Shown here in pieces: positions 1-14,741 of a stretch of 64,000 bases of DNA. The DNA is from Antennarius striatus. Its lineage: Eukaryota; Chordata; Actinopteri; Lophiiformes; Antennariidae. Position 1 is the stretch's first letter, and each line of letters begins with the position of its first letter. Location of the stretch: contig NC_090797.1 in assembly GCF_040054535.1 (NCBI RefSeq), forward strand, positions 11,727,501 to 11,791,500, given 5' to 3'. The notes under the pieces were generated by a model that worked only from the letters and a program-made list of their open reading frames with translations, ran no database searches and was not told the DNA's origin. Made by a program: the position numbers and the translations under genes.

Positions 1-105
1 CATTGAGGAAGAAACTCCGGGCAGGACCCAGACTCTGGACAGCGGTCATCCGTCTTGACCGGTTTGGTGGGAAATGAAATATACCGGGGATAGAGACAGG
101 GCAAG
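1..105 (-). mobile_element. LINE 3'-region fragment (family A)
   Basis: The first ~105 bases match 63539-63645 closely, including the run ATTGAGGAAGAAACTCCGGG, and match 54110-54190 in reverse complement. The copy at the right end of the window continues into a LINE reverse-transcriptase remnant, so this is taken as the 3' untranslated part of the same non-LTR element, cut by the window edge. The clade is not certain (L2/Rex-like). Confidence 0.6.
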
Positions 106-144
106 GAATTACGTTTAATTTACATTTAAAGGTAACCTAAACAT

Positions 145-391
145 TTATGACCCCTCCCCATACTGATATGAAACCACCTTCTATCTGTATTACCTTTTCC
201 CCACACTCTGATAGGCTGTTTAAAACACTTGTATTAAAAAGAAAGTGTTTCTTTACACGGAAGTGTAAGTCTCGGAACGTGAGTCTCGGAACGCAGGTGT
301 GCGCATACGGTATCACATGACTACCTACTAAAAATCTGCAATGTAGTGAAACCGTGCATCTTGAAGCGCAACTAAGTGAGAGATTACTGTA
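145..391 (+). mobile_element. Non-autonomous DNA transposon copy (family B)
   Basis: This stretch shares long segments with 24600-24850 and, in reverse, with 34080-34260, for example CCCTCCCCATACTGATAT. The better-preserved copy at 24536 begins ACAGTAATCCCTC, and this one ends GAGATTACTGTA, so the ends look like short inverted repeats. The family name is not known to me. A GT/GA microsatellite starts at its right end. Confidence 0.5.
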
Positions 392-1868
<1,477 letters not shown>

Positions 1869-1988
1869 TTCAGTCTGCTCTGGTCTGCTTCAGTCTGCTC
1901 TGGTCTGCTTCAGTCTGCTCTGGTCTGCTTCAGTCTGCTCTGGTCTGCTTCAGTCTGCTCTGGTCTGCTTCAGTCTGCTCTGGTGTGC
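1869..1988. repeat. 20-bp minisatellite, six units
   Basis: Six head-to-tail copies of TTCAGTCTGCTCTGGTCTGC lie here. Units are nearly identical; the last carries a substitution. Because 20 is not a multiple of 3, the open frame through it cycles through three peptide phases, which argues against coding. Confidence 0.95.
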
Positions 1989-3077
1989 AAAATCTGATTG
2001 CGGTTGGTCAATAATCAGTTCACACTACCCAAATACATCCATCAAACATGTTTGCGTAACTATGACTGAGGACAGGTCGTGTCTTTATCCCTGAAACACC
2101 AACAGTCGTACCAAACAGGGGTTTTGACTGTCACCAACTAGTGCAGATAGGCACAGATTCCTCTCTGGGAATTGTGGATAAAATCTGGTAAACTCTTCTA
2201 GCGTGTACTCAACCTGAGGAGTTTCCTGTCTGAACCAGTGGCTCATTGTTGAAATATGTTTACCTGTGATACTGGGAGCTTTTTGCTCATGATACAAAAT
2301 TGTGTGACATCAAAACATCCATACTTACCCATTTGAAATTCCCTTTTACTTTCGTTCTTGCTGCAATGTTGCTGAAGTGTTTTTCCTATGTTATGCTGAC
2401 ATTTTCAGTAACAATCCTACTGCCTGCAGCCAATAGATAGATACACAGAAAGTGGGTCGACTGTTGTAACAACAAAGACTCTCATCATGGCTAGGCTTGA
2501 CGCGTTTACAAATTCTAAAAAAAAAAAAAAGGTTTGTACTGTAATATATTATATATTAATACATTACAGTACATTACAATGTGTGCGTGTGTGTCCACGT
2601 GCACAGACAGACACATACACACAGACACACACACACATACATGTACATATACTTATACTCATTGGAGGTAGGGAGAAAAAGTAAAATGTGGATTACAGGA
2701 GTCAAGATAGAATGAATTATTTAAATCTAATTATTCTGTGTAGATGAGCCTAATGAGAGTCGTTAATCCACATATGATCTTGTTTGAAAAGGATTAGCAG
2801 CTCATTCCAGTCAGGGACAGTTTCAGCTTTCAGTTAGAGTTTCTGCCATTTTCATTGTGGACCAAGGTGACATTAACACACTTATCACCAACTTATCACT
2901 GAGACGGCTGACCTGCCACCGGGTGGCTTTGGCAACAGGTGTGTGTGTGTGTGTGTGTGTAAGGGGGGTGTAAGAGAGAGGGAGGTGGTTTTCAACTGAA
3001 GCCAGTGAACACAGAGAAGGTCAAAGGACAGAGTGATGTAGGAGAGCCAAATCTACCCACAAACACTCCAGCCTCTG

Positions 3078-3138
<61 letters not shown>

Positions 3139-5689
3139 TTACACACACACAGAAAGGTAACAGCTCAGAGACAGCTTCAAATATCGAGGACATAGTTTTA
3201 TATTATTTTCAAATTGTGTTCAAGACCCAGATATGGTCACAATGTGAACACAATGTTCCTACTAATTTAAGAAAGTAGATGTTTTACTGACATATTTATA
3301 TTTTTGTAATACTGTACTGTCGCCTCTATGGGTCTGAGGTTATCAGGGATGTGTGGGTTTATTTACATGCAGAACAGGGAAGTCTGATGCAATCACTAGT
3401 GATCCGTCACGAGAACAGGCATCCTGAAGCCAGTCATGAACAGTGGTAGTCAGAGCTCTGCTCTGGTCAGGTGATGATACCTGGTTTAAACAGGCTCTAA
3501 GGAGCAACTAGTAACCACATGTTCTTACAACCAACCTCCTCTCCTCTCCTAACTTTTTTCTTTTTTCACATCCATCAGTTTAACCAATCAGAAAGCCTAC
3601 GAGGTACCACAATCAGATGTTATAAAGTATATGAAGATACACAACAGAACCAAAACCCAAAATGACTCACCGCATCTATAACTCCTGAGAGGATGAATGA
3701 TGACACTGTGTAAGTCACACACACACACACACACACACGCACGCACGCACACACACTTACAGAGAGAGAGAGAGAGAGAGAGGGAAATAGGGAAATGACT
3801 AGAGGAAAAAGCTTGTCCAGTTTGCCTTTCTAATCGTTTTCATATACGTACTGTATATATATACACACTGTATACACACACACACACACACACACAATAT
3901 ACGTATATATATAATTTCTTTTATTTATTTATTTATTTTAACCATTTGGCTCATTTACATAAGTATAAAACACAGTTTTGGAACTACAGAGCAGATGGCT
4001 TAAGTATTTCTGGAGTTTTATATCCCTTCAGTGCCCTACACAGACTTTTAATGACTCATTACATAAAGTGTAATGGTTTAATAACGCTGACTACTAAGAC
4101 CTGAACTATGGGACTATTCATTTTCTGTTCTCCATGACGCTACTGCAGAAAAATGAACCAATACACAACCCACTACCTTTACTTTATCATACATCCACAC
4201 AAAGGCACCAGCAGGTTGGATGAGACACACAAACAAACAAACAAAACACCGTAAAGCAGTCTGACGCCCATCTGGAGGGCGCTATGCAGTTAGCAGGTAA
4301 CAATCCAGCGAGTGTAAAACAATCTGCTCTCCACTCTCTGTGCTGATGAGCTGTTCACTGTAGACTTTAACTAACACCAGACGTTCTATAGTAATGGGCC
4401 TTTCTGTACATTTCCCCCTCTCAGCACTTTCCACTTCGGTATCTCTGAGTAATCTCTGATTGCAAATAGGACGGTAATGTATCGTGGAAAAAGAAGTTTA
4501 ATCCAATCTCTTTAATCCAACTATTGAACGTCTTGGAGTTGATTATGGCTTTTAAAGCTGTCAACAGCACTCGAGTGCTGTCTGGAAAGTTTTCCTCCAA
4601 GGCGAGAACACATTAAAAAGATGAAATTCCACTATTAAGCTTATGGTCTGTATAGAGATTGGTATGGTTAGCAATCGAGTATATATAAAAAACAAAACAA
4701 AAACACATCGGTTATGGAGGCCAGTCTCGGCGTCAGACTGTAAATTAGATGAGCTGAAGAATCAATAAAGCAAAACGTTACACGGCTGCTGTTCCTGCTC
4801 TACCTTCAGTGGGTCAAATGCACCGTACTGCTGTGTAATGTCTAATGAATGTGTTACATCCATAATGCTAAGACAATAGCACAGTGTGTTCGTTTAGTGC
4901 AACAACATGCATTCACTAAATTGTAAGTGGATTCAACAGAAACAAACCCAGGTATTAGCTGTTGATATAATGAAGGAGCCATGTAGTCTGGTGCACATAA
5001 GATTCATATAACAACTGTATTAAAATAATTTCCTATGTAATACTGTGTAGAAACAGAAAACAATATTTGACTTACGCCCACTTCTCCACAAACAAGTTTG
5101 TTTCAGTAGTTTAAGCATAATGAGGCAAATGATCCGTCTTTATCTTTACTTTATTTTGTATCCCGCTGATAAACCAACTGAACAAAGAGCCATCCCATCA
5201 CTCATCTGCTCTCATGGTGCCTACATGTGGTGTTGTAGTAAACAGGATAATTCAGCCACTAAACTGGTGTTTTCAATCCCAGTTAAGTGACTTTAGTATT
5301 CATGCTGCTGAGAATTAAGATAAGGAATTGTTTAGCGGTTTCAGGGAACGTACAAGTGCAGCAAAATGTCTGAAATAAATCAATTTTTTTTACGTGAAAC
5401 CGAGCAGGTAACATGTTTGAATGCTTTGAACATGAAAATACTGCACACTGTCTTTGAAGGATCCCTGTTTATACTTTACAACTCAAAAGTTAATATCAAA
5501 TTCACTGAATGCATACATAAAGGTTTATAATAACTCTAAATTTTATGCATCTGAGGATAGATTATATGATTTTAGATTCTGGTAAAATGCAGATGTTCAT
5601 GCATTTATATACATGCAAAATAATCGTGCAAGATAAAAAAAATTAAAAATACTGCCTCTATGAAAATGCAGATTTTCTTCCTGAATCAC
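1989..5689. other. Intergenic with simple repeats, no gene seen
   Basis: The stretch contains GT and CA microsatellites at about 2939-2960, 3080-3134, 3718-3760 and 3870-3896, and a short GA tract at 3762-3781. The remainder is AT-rich with stops in all frames. No exon of a known family was recognised. Confidence 0.6.
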
Positions 5690-6055
5690 CCTTATCTCTC
5701 CCGTATCATTCAGATTCTTCCTGATCCATCCTGATTAATCCTGATTCAACCTGATTCATTTCTTTTTCTAGATTCACCCTGATCCCTCCTGAATGATTCA
5801 GATTCACCCTGATCCACCCAAGTCATTCTGATTTATCCTGATTCACCTTCATTTATCCTGGTGTACCATGATTCGCCCTGAGTCACGCTGATTCACCTTG
5901 ACTCATCTTGATTAAACATGGCTCATCCTGTTCCACCTTGATTCCTCTTGATTCATCCTGATCAATCCTGTTCATTCTGATTCATCCTGATCAATCCTGT
6001 TCATTCTGATTCATCCTGATCAATCCTGTTCATTCTGATTCATCCTGAATCATGG
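5690..6055. repeat. Degenerate ~10-bp tandem repeat with 29-bp higher-order unit
   Basis: About 360 bases are built from variants of GATTCATCCT/GATTCACCCT. At the right end (about 5953-6050) three nearly identical 29-bp units appear, each made of three decamer-like pieces (GATTCATCCT, GATCAATCCT, GTTCATTCT). This looks like old decamer expansion followed by a recent local amplification. Confidence 0.85.
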
Positions 6056-9000
6056 TTTTAGACAAGGAGGAGAAAAATGGTTAAGAAGTTCAGTTGGTAT
6101 TGCTGTTTCCTCATCCAGGCTAGTTACTTCTCCAGAGCAGGTTGGTCACTACATCAGGTTGGTCGGTACGTCATTGATCATGAGGGCGATCTATTCACTG
6201 CCCCTCCTTGAACATGACCTTTAATGAAATCCTGTGTAATGCCCCGTTATGTTCTTGCTGTGTGTGAATGTTTGTGATCAAACAGAAACTCATTCATGGA
6301 GATTCAGATTTTACAATCAGCTCGAGTTTGAACTCCTGTAACAGTCACCTGGCTTTAGGGAGATCCATCCTGAGCCCCATCCTGACACACCACTTGGGGT
6401 CCCACTTCACACTTCAGAGGTGGGCATCGCCAACCCAAGCCCCACTTCTGGACACACCCTTTGTCTCTGTGCATTAGCATCGCATCATCAGTCAGCTGGC
6501 ATTGAGCTTAAAATTTAGACTGAAATAAAAGATATAAAAAGTAACCTCCATAACATCATCAGATATCTGGCCAAATGGCCGCAGGTCAAGTTGGGATTCA
6601 GTTCTATGGTCAAACAAGGATTTGGGACGGATGCCATCAATCTGGATTAAAAGCTCTCCAGAAGTCACTCAGAGGGTCTTGTGCCTGCTATCAGTTTCTG
6701 CATCTTGCTCCTGATCAAAGACAAACGGCGATGGTGAGGAATAAGTTGTCGGTCAACTTACATGCCAACATGGAGCAACAGAGGCCTCTTATGCTCGGAG
6801 AACAGCTGCTGACGGGGGGGGGGGGTTCAAACACGCCGAACGGCTGGAGGGAAGTCAACAACAAGAAAGGCTGTAAGTTTAGCACATCCTCCCTGATCTG
6901 CAGCGAACGCGAGCGAAGAGGACAGCGGTCTCCTGTCACGCCGAAGGGGCGGGGGCAAGGTCGGCGACGCTTTCCTGTCCGTTATGTACCTTATTGTTGT
7001 TGTTGCATATTTAAATTAAAGACGAAAGTAAGTAAGACTTTTTTTTATAAATTGTGACCTAGAACATTTTATAGCTTGCGTGATCATAAAGATTACCCAA
7101 AATGCCGTCCTCCTTTACACAAAACATTTTGGAGCCTTTAAGGGTTTTTGAGATCATCCCCAAAATATATAATTTATTCCATATAATTCATTTTCAGGTC
7201 TGCCATGAATAATAACACCCGAACTACAGGAAACATCATCACCACACCGGGTTGGATGGTGCATCATGGAAGATACAATATATTTTAGAGCCACACTCTC
7301 AACAAAACTTTCATCAGTGGAATATTACGTTTTCGCTCCTGTATGACTTATGGTGGCTCATTTCAAACTACATTTCATTTTGCTGACTGCATAAGTGTGA
7401 TGACGTGTTGCACTAAGTTTCAACACACCACCGTGGTGTAATGACAGCTCGTGGCGACGGTGGCAGCTGTTCGGTCTCGCTTGAATATTTCTCACCTGCG
7501 GTGTCAAGAACGGCATCATTTAACGCCATTTGCTTTTGCTCTAGTTTTGAGCATCTGCTAAATGAACTGTTGAGTGCACGTCCATTACAGATCCTGGTTG
7601 CTCCGCTTTGACTGTGTTTAAGTTTTTATAGAGCAGTATTCAAGGACTGCATCAGGAGGTGACGCTTTAGGAGTTCAGCTCCCGTCTCCTGACTGCAGCC
7701 CCACTCCCCCACCCCCTGGCACCAGTAAGGCCTCCGTGTGTCAGATAGCATGTCGTCATGCGCGACACGTTTAATTGAATTAGCTCAGCTATAGATGGGA
7801 GAGTAGACAGAGCCACAAATGCATTTGACATTACACTCTGGCAGTTTATCTGAGCGGCAACAACTGGCAGTGAAAGCCAATCCCCCCCACACACAGCTTC
7901 TACTTTTAGAGCAGGAAACAGGGGGGGGTGAAAGGTTCAGCGCCTGCAGAGCATGAAAAGGCTGAATGCCGGCAGACCAAGCAGCAAGTTACGCAGCTCA
8001 TTTAAATGACCCAGCTGGACCCCCAGAGCTTATATTCACCTGCTGCTGTGAAGAAGGACAAACGCCATGTGCCAGATGTTTTTTTAGTTTTAATGGAATG
8101 CATCCTTTTGAGTTATGAAAATAGATCTCACGCTGAAATAAGAAATCGGACAGCGGCTGCAAAGGGCACAGCTATAACTGTGTGCTAATGATCGCAACAG
8201 GAAGGCATGCATGTCTGAGGAGCGTCACACCGCTTGCATTTGATGAAGGGCAGAGCTATAACCCAGTGTGGGAAATGATGACAACACAGAGGCATGTGTC
8301 GGTTTGGGAGCTGATTTTTTTTTTCTGGCAAGAAAGGAAACACTTCCAGGAAACAGGAAGCAGCATGAATGAGAGTTGATCAAAAAACCGTTACTTGACA
8401 ACCAGACATCCCTCCATCGTAGAAAACAATCCTGAGAGAATTAACACAACATCCCGCTAAATGAAACCCACAGGGTGCAATTTGTGGGGAAAAAAACAAA
8501 TAAACATGAAAAAATAATCATGGAAAAATGAGAAATCAACAGGCAGAATTTTTTTTTTAGGTTAATGTTGAGCCCTATGAGCTGAAAATCTGAACAGTTG
8601 AACATCCATAATTAACACACATGAAACGTTTAATTTTCTGTGCCAGTCACAATGTGGAAGATGAAGATGATGAAGATGTCCTAATTAGACTTCAGGACCA
8701 CAGATAAGGGCCGATTACACCGACACGGTTTTTGTCATCTGATGAAAACACCAGAGGAGGAATGATACCCCCCAAATTCAAAGTTGGGGATTACATATAT
8801 GGAAGCAAACCTGTTACTGTGATATAAGCAATCAGATTGGTTATGGGAATAGTCAAAGACTGTTTTATCTTAATTTATGTTGGCAAGCTTGAATTTTCAA
8901 GTAGCAGCTCAAGATAAACCACAGAATGTCTGGTTTGGAAACCAGCAACAAATACTTTCAGCCATGAAGCAGATATTAGACCATTGCACCTGTCAAACTT

Positions 9001-10180
9001 AAATGTGTGTTGAGCAGTGCTTTAAAAACAACCAAATAACAACACAGTAATGTTTTACCTTCCATATCACGTGGTGGTTGATCTAATCCTCTGGTCAGGA
9101 GCTCCTGGACCTCATTCTGGCGCTCCAGTTTGACAACACGTCCAACTGATTTCCATCTTGTTTGCTGTCAACTCCAGTCGCTTTTGAAGTCCTCCAGTTG
9201 TCAGCCATGTGCACAATACATCATCAAAATATCACACCCCTGTGCTGACCTACCGCCTCACCAGCTGCCGGCTGAGATGGAGCAACAGTGTCGGTCATCA
9301 CGCCTTTGTAGCATTTACACAGAAAAGCGAGGCGCTAAAAACCCGTCCTGCTTTAAGCAAGCAGTTTAAAAAGAGGCTGATGGGAGCCAAGAAACAGAAC
9401 CACGAAGCTGAGCTCTATGCTGATGGAACACCCTTTCATCGGCCTGAAGAGTTTTAAGCTACATAACACCCCCTGGACCAGGAAAACACAAACATCATGA
9501 ATGTGTGGCATGAAAACACTAATAGGGTCCTTATTCTAGCCTTAGGGCACCGTAGAGATTAAGAACCCAGAGTGCTGCAGTTTGATGATGCCACGTGTGG
9601 CGAGTCAGCAGAAAGTCTGTTGTCATTTAGTTTCTTGTTTCTCATTGGTTATTGATTTAAAGTCCTGCTTGAACTTATTCTTCATCATCGCCCATAACGA
9701 TTTACTAGAAAAAGCAGTTCTGCTCTTCAAAATGATCAAAACATAAATTCTGTCTGTTGTGTGATACTTTATAAATCAAGCTTGTCTGCATCAGCACGGA
9801 AACTAACTGAGGGGAATGAGATTGTGCGATCTCACAAGCTTTTCTGTTTTTGGACTTTCGAACAAATAAAATGAGAGAAAATTATTGATATGTTCTGAGA
9901 AATCATGAAGATGTCCTGTGGATCATAAATAAATAGGTCATGCAGGTATCTCATCATATAACTGCAGTATATTCTGAACTGTAACAATGCACAAAGTGAA
10001 CTATGACATAATGATTCTTTGGTTCGGTTGACAAAAGACAATATTTTATCTAACCTACAGCAACCATCAAGATAATTATATGTCATCTTATTCCCAATGA
10101 AGTTGGTGTGTATTATTTAAGCAATGAACCCGTGAGCATTTCTGTTCACTTTGTTCACAACAACCACGCTGAACATCCAT
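6056..10180. other. Intergenic, no supported gene
   Basis: An open frame at 6575-7057 (160 aa, plus strand) contains a G13-like tract and a GC-rich part but no recognisable domain, and is not called. Two overlapping plus-strand frames near 9130-9460 were also unrecognised. About 7720-7880 is balanced in composition, with homeodomain-type AATTA cores, and could be a conserved noncoding element; this cannot be tested from one sequence. Confidence 0.5.
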
Positions 10181-10436
10181 CAACAGCTTATATGTTTTAT
10201 AGAAAATATATATACATATAATAAATAAGGTAGGATCCCGTCACATGGTGGAATACAGGTTTTTTTTTTCTCAAATGCTTTTTGTCCATTAGTCCTTTGT
10301 GAAATCAGTCTCTGTATTGAAAAGGGGGACGGGAGGGGGGCAGAGTTCCACTTGAGGATGGAGCTTGATGGCGAAGCGGTGAGGGGAGACGCAGCCTGGC
10401 TCCATATTCCATCCTTCAGTCGAGCGTCCAATTAAC
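10181..10436 (-). other. phlda1: Probable second (3'UTR) exon of phlda1
   Basis: On the minus strand a good acceptor (ATCCACAG then GTTAATTGG) lies at 10437, about 1.3 kb downstream of the donor in the phlda1 3'UTR. No coding sequence is needed here. The polyadenylation end is not clear: no AATAAA was found nearby, and the left boundary given is arbitrary. Confidence 0.4.
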
Positions 10437-11779
10437 CTGTGGATGCAATCAGTTAGACAGACTGCTCACTGCTGGCATCCGACACAGGAGGCAACAAAAA
10501 TCTAACGCCGCTTGAAGCATGGACTCAATTTCATCTGATCTTTCTCAGAGGATGGATTTCTAAACCAAATAAACAACATGGGAGAGCCTCACAACATGCA
10601 GCCAACTGGTGGTCTCGATCCTAGCCCTTTATACCCACCCTGAACTGCAACCCCTCCTCTGGTCAAACAGCAAAAAAAAAAAAAAATTCCACACATCTGA
10701 ACTTGTTACAGTCGCTTGATGTATTTACCTTTCAAAAAGGAAACAAATATGAGAAAAAAACTACAATCTAAGTATCACTTTGTTGGAATAAAAATCTAGA
10801 TTTAAAATTTACTATTTGTAAAATTTATTGGAAAGAATTTAGTCATATATGTATCAATTGCACAATATGCTCATTAATCGAAGTTAAATAATCTATTGTT
10901 TCACATGCGTGTCTTCTTTTAGTGCATTAATAACGTACAAGATTTCAGCTCTGCCTCCTAGTGGTTGGAGGTTTGAACACAAAAATTAATCACTGGGTCA
11001 TTTGCAAGTCAATTAATTAATTAATTGGAAATTGTGTTTTTGAAAATCAATAGTTGCACAAAAGTAAAAATAATGCTATTAAAAAAACATGAATCTCTTC
11101 TTTAAAAAAAACTATCAGCTTAAATATCCATGTATTCCAAAGTTGTTTCACTTGAGTCCTGCAGGTTCAAAGCAGGTCGGCAACATGACACGATGTATTC
11201 AGATGAAGGTTTTCCTTTAGTTATGGTAAAACGCAAAAATCAAACCCACAAGTGAACCTCCAATTTATTTGGAAGCCAGTGAATTTGAATACACTGAGAA
11301 GCAGCTGTGATTCTCCTTACTGCGTGTCTTCAAATTTGAGTGTCTGATTTATATCTGATGAGTTTCAAATGTTTAAAACTGAATTTTGTCTCCATACTGG
11401 ATAATGAAGAATTACACGACATGTAATTTGAGTTAGATACCCCCCCCCCCCCGGGTTTTAAAGACAACCTTCCTGGGAATGGATGTTCTGTGAAGGGGCA
11501 CACCTCCTGGACCAGATGGGCCTATGTCAAACGCTCCCAAACTTTTCTTTCAAAAGAATCCACTTTTTCTCTGGTTGGTTTTATGATGAAGGTCTGGTCT
11601 GGGATTGAGGACTGTAATATATGCAGACGTCCTCATTCTTGGATGGTTTCAGCTTTTTGTTGAATTCCCCGTAATCCGGGGATCCTTAGGGGATCCCTGG
11701 GTGGTCCCCAAGCCCTGGGAGCCCCTCAGTCCCTCTTACCGTTGATGGCGCGCCACTGTTGGCGGGGACTCGCCGCAGG

Positions 11780-12241
11780 TCACGCCACGTTGGGCGCGCT
11801 GCGGACCGTCTTCTGTCCGGGGATCTGCACCACCAGCAACTGCTGCTTCTGTCGGGTGGACTTGACGGCCAGGATCGCCTGTCGGTTCTTGTACTGGACC
11901 ATCTGCAGCGTGATCTCCGCGTTCCAGCCCTCATCCTGCGGGCACCTGAAGTCGATCTCCTTCCCCTCGGTCATGACCACCGTGAAGTAGACGTACTTGC
12001 CTTTCCGCTCCACGCAGTCCACCGTCTTCATGTTGGCGAAGTGCAGCTCCTTGATTTTGCCCGAGTCCCCTCCGCCGTAGTGCGGCTGCTGGTGATGCGG
12101 CTGGTCGTGCTGTTTGGGCGGCAGCAGGAGGACCCCGTCCTCGGTCAGGACGCAGTGCTTCTTCTTCCACAGCTGCAGCAGCCCGTCGCTCCTCTTCTCC
12201 AGCAGACCCTCTTTGAACACCTTCCTGCCGTTTTCCAGCAT
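11780..12241 (-). CDS. phlda1: Pleckstrin homology-like domain family A member 1
   Basis: The predicted product is 153 aa and is a small PH-domain protein; family members bind phosphoinositides and act in apoptosis and growth control. The core runs from residue ~8 to ~135, with [19 protein letters not shown], a His/Gln-rich loop ([15 protein letters not shown]) inside the PH fold, [20 protein letters not shown], then [20 protein letters not shown]. These segments match mammalian PHLDA1 better than PHLDA2 or PHLDA3 as I recall them. The start MLENGRK was chosen because it aligns with the internal mammalian start MLESSG; the frame is open 53 codons further upstream (to 12400), so a longer form is possible. 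The long C-terminal Pro-Gln and Pro-His repeats of mammals are absent. A donor (AACG, then GTAAGA) sits at 11740 in the 3'UTR. The neighbour nap1l1 agrees with human PHLDA1-NAP1L1 order. Confidence 0.88.
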   Translation of the reverse strand: MLENGRKVFKEGLLEKRSDGLLQLWKKKHCVLTEDGVLLLPPKQHDQPHHQQPHYGGGDSGKIKELHFANMKTVDCVERKGKYVYFTVVMTEGKEIDFRCPQDEGWNAEITLQMVQYKNRQAILAVKSTRQKQQLLVVQIPGQKTVRSAPNVA

Positions 12242-12779
12242 CTTCCCCCCCCCCTCCGCGCCTTTCACGCTTCCTCCTCCCCGGCTGCTCGACTGACTGG
12301 ACGGTGACGCGTCTCCACTATCCCGGAGCGGGTGAGGGCATGAGCCGCTGCAGACCTGCCTGCCTGTCTGTCTGGCTGCTGGCCGCTGTATGTGAGGCAA
12401 TCAAGGGGGGGGGGGTAGGGACTGTTGGAGAGGTGCGCCTCCCCCCTCAGTCGCAAGCAGTCTTCTGACGCGCCAAACAAACAGCCCCTCTCTAATGAAG
12501 TGTCTGATGTGGAAGAAACAGTTAGAAGTAAACCTGTTCTGTAAGCCGTGTGTTCATTTGAAACATATTCATCAGGAATTAACCCAATCAAATAGAAACG
12601 TTCAAAGTGGATATGAAGTGTTGTTTTTCATCAAAATATAACACAAAACACTTTCACTTTTATTCTAGTTCTCTAGAGACCGTCAAGACATGTAGCCAAT
12701 AAACATAATCTGACAGTGTTCCAAAGGGATCTTCACCCATTCCTCAGGGACAAAGGATTCCAGTTCAATTTACTTGGTA

Positions 12780-13060
12780 GATCTACTTAACTTAAAAGTG
12801 GTTCTACCAAGTAAATGAATGAGTGTTGAGGAATGAAACTTCTTTAAATCCAACCAGAGATTTTCTACGATATTTGAGGCATGTCAGCGATTGTCGGCCT
12901 CTAGGATGATGCCTGACTTCTTGAACCAAGCCTCAGTAGAGTTTGAGGTCTGCTTGGGATTATCGTTCTTCAGAAACATTTAATGTCAACGAAGCTCCAG
13001 CTTCCTCACAGATAAGACATTTTCCTGTAGGATTTTCTGACACTCGATGTCTTATCTGGA
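12780..13060 (-). pseudogene. Tc1/mariner-like transposase remnant
   Basis: Minus-strand translation gives pieces typical of the Tc1 DDE domain: SVRKLELR, NDNPKQTSNSTEAWFKKSG and VENLWLDLKK. In-frame stops and a divergent centre show it is dead. Element ends were not found. Confidence 0.7.
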
Positions 13061-14049
13061 TGGTTCAGACGGGACTGACTGTTGTGTTGTTGGAGCAGAC
13101 ATGGAGCTGTGATGTAATTTTAGGTCTTAACAGAAAAACCTTTGGGATTCTGCTGCTTAAGAAAGTGTGAAAGTTGGTTCAATGTTTTATTGTCCGATTT
13201 TAAAATGTGTCTCTAATGAGGTGTTTGATCATTTAGACCAGTCAGTAACAGTGGTATGTTGTGCTCAATGTGAATAAGTTCTATTAAGCCACTGAAACTT
13301 TTTTTTTTACAATGAACCTAATTTAATTATGCTTCCTAAACATTATTATTTTCAATTCCAGAACTTTAAACATACTCCGATCTCCTTTGAGAGAACTCTC
13401 CTCCCAGAATGTGATTGGCTCCATGTTTCTAGTTTGTCCCTGGTCTTCAGCTGTGTGGTGTAAAGTGTTGATAAAGCATCAGCTCAAACTCTTTGATTTA
13501 CTGAATATCATGTTTTTTTGTGACAATGGTGAAACCGACTGATGCCAGTGGACAGAATCTCCAGAAAAAATGTGACATGTGTCAACACAACACAGCCTGG
13601 TATTGGTTTCTAACAATACTAGACTGTAAAGGAACACATTTTCTCAAGCCAGTTTGCCTATTTATTCTTAGATTGTGAAATCATTGGCATTTATAGAAAT
13701 TAGTCTCCCTTATTTTTAACCTATGAACCCAGATGGTGTGTTGAGGAAAAAAAACTTATTAAATATTAATTCTAAGCTTTTATCATGAGAAATGTATTTT
13801 AGGTAGGTTAAAAATATCCCATCTCTGTTCAGTTACCATGGTGATCACCTATGATGCAACTTTGGACCACCAGCAGACATACAGCACTTGTTATGAAAGA
13901 CCTAATCAGCAGCTGTGGCCGATAATCTAAAGCCATGATTCAACATAAATTATGCACTTCTTATATTCATGTGGCCATCTTTATTTCATTACAAACTCTA
14001 CTCCCCATGGAGGACAGGAAGTGGTACATACTGTACAACTCCGTTGCAA

Positions 14050-14065
14050 TGGCGCCCTCTACTGG
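14050..14065 (-). promoter_or_regulatory. CTCF-type motif
   Basis: On the minus strand the 16 bases read CCAGTAGAGGGCGCCA, which fits the core CTCF consensus CCASYAGRKGGCRSYR at every position. It lies between phlda1 and the nap1l1 3' end. Binding is inferred only from the motif. Confidence 0.45.
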
Positions 14066-14735
14066 CTTTCAGTTGTGCATTATAACTACACATGTGGATG
14101 AGGTAGAGTAGTCGTGTCTGAAAATGCATAACGCACTCCAGAACATACAGGTTGAATAAAAAAATGAGTCGAGTATCTTGGACATGTTTGACCAATTTAA
14201 TAATGAACATACACGGACAGTTATTGAGTACATTAGTATGTAGCATAGCATTTTGCCTTGACAACAGCTGCTCTGAGGGACCTAATGGAACCCTTTACAT
14301 CTTGTTCCAGTTAATTTGATCTGAACACTCCCCACATCATGAGTAGTACCCTGGCTCACCACTACGGACAGGAGGCATTCTACACAACCACCACAGCTGT
14401 TTTTACCACCACAGAGTGACCCGGAGTAGATGGGGAGGAAAAGCTACGTTTTTTTTCTGGACTCCCTCCTGAATTTAAGTATTGCTCTGACATGTTTCTC
14501 TCTAGTCTTTCTGGGTAACAAACGCGAGGCTTTAGGGTAACGGGGTGGTGGGTCATTGGCCAACATGATGTCCGAACATGTTTCTCTCGTTCCTTTCACA
14601 GTGATAAAAATGAGCCAAGGACCTCAGGGACTGGGCTGAGGGTCACCTGACCAGTCACGAATTGATGACAAGAGGTAAATGTCAAACAGATGAAAACCGA
14701 GGGAATTTGGTGTCACTTTGCTGCCCGATTTGACC

Positions 14736-14741
14736 TTTATT
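14736..14741 (-). terminator. nap1l1: Candidate nap1l1 polyadenylation signal
   Basis: A minus-strand AATAAA lies about 1.1 kb downstream of the nap1l1 stop codon. It is the first canonical signal noticed in that direction, but other signals further left (for example near 13980) are possible. Confidence 0.3.

Noticed and set aside
1869-1988. Regular repeats that could suggest a CRISPR array
   Set aside because: The units are head to tail with no unique spacers, and the DNA is eukaryotic.
6575-7057. 160-codon plus-strand frame
   Set aside because: No recognisable domain; it contains a poly-G run and a low-complexity end, and no promoter or splice context.
11759-12307. 182-codon plus-strand frame opposite phlda1
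   Set aside because: It is the antisense shadow of a GC-rich coding exon; no domain, and the minus-strand frame is clearly PHLDA1.
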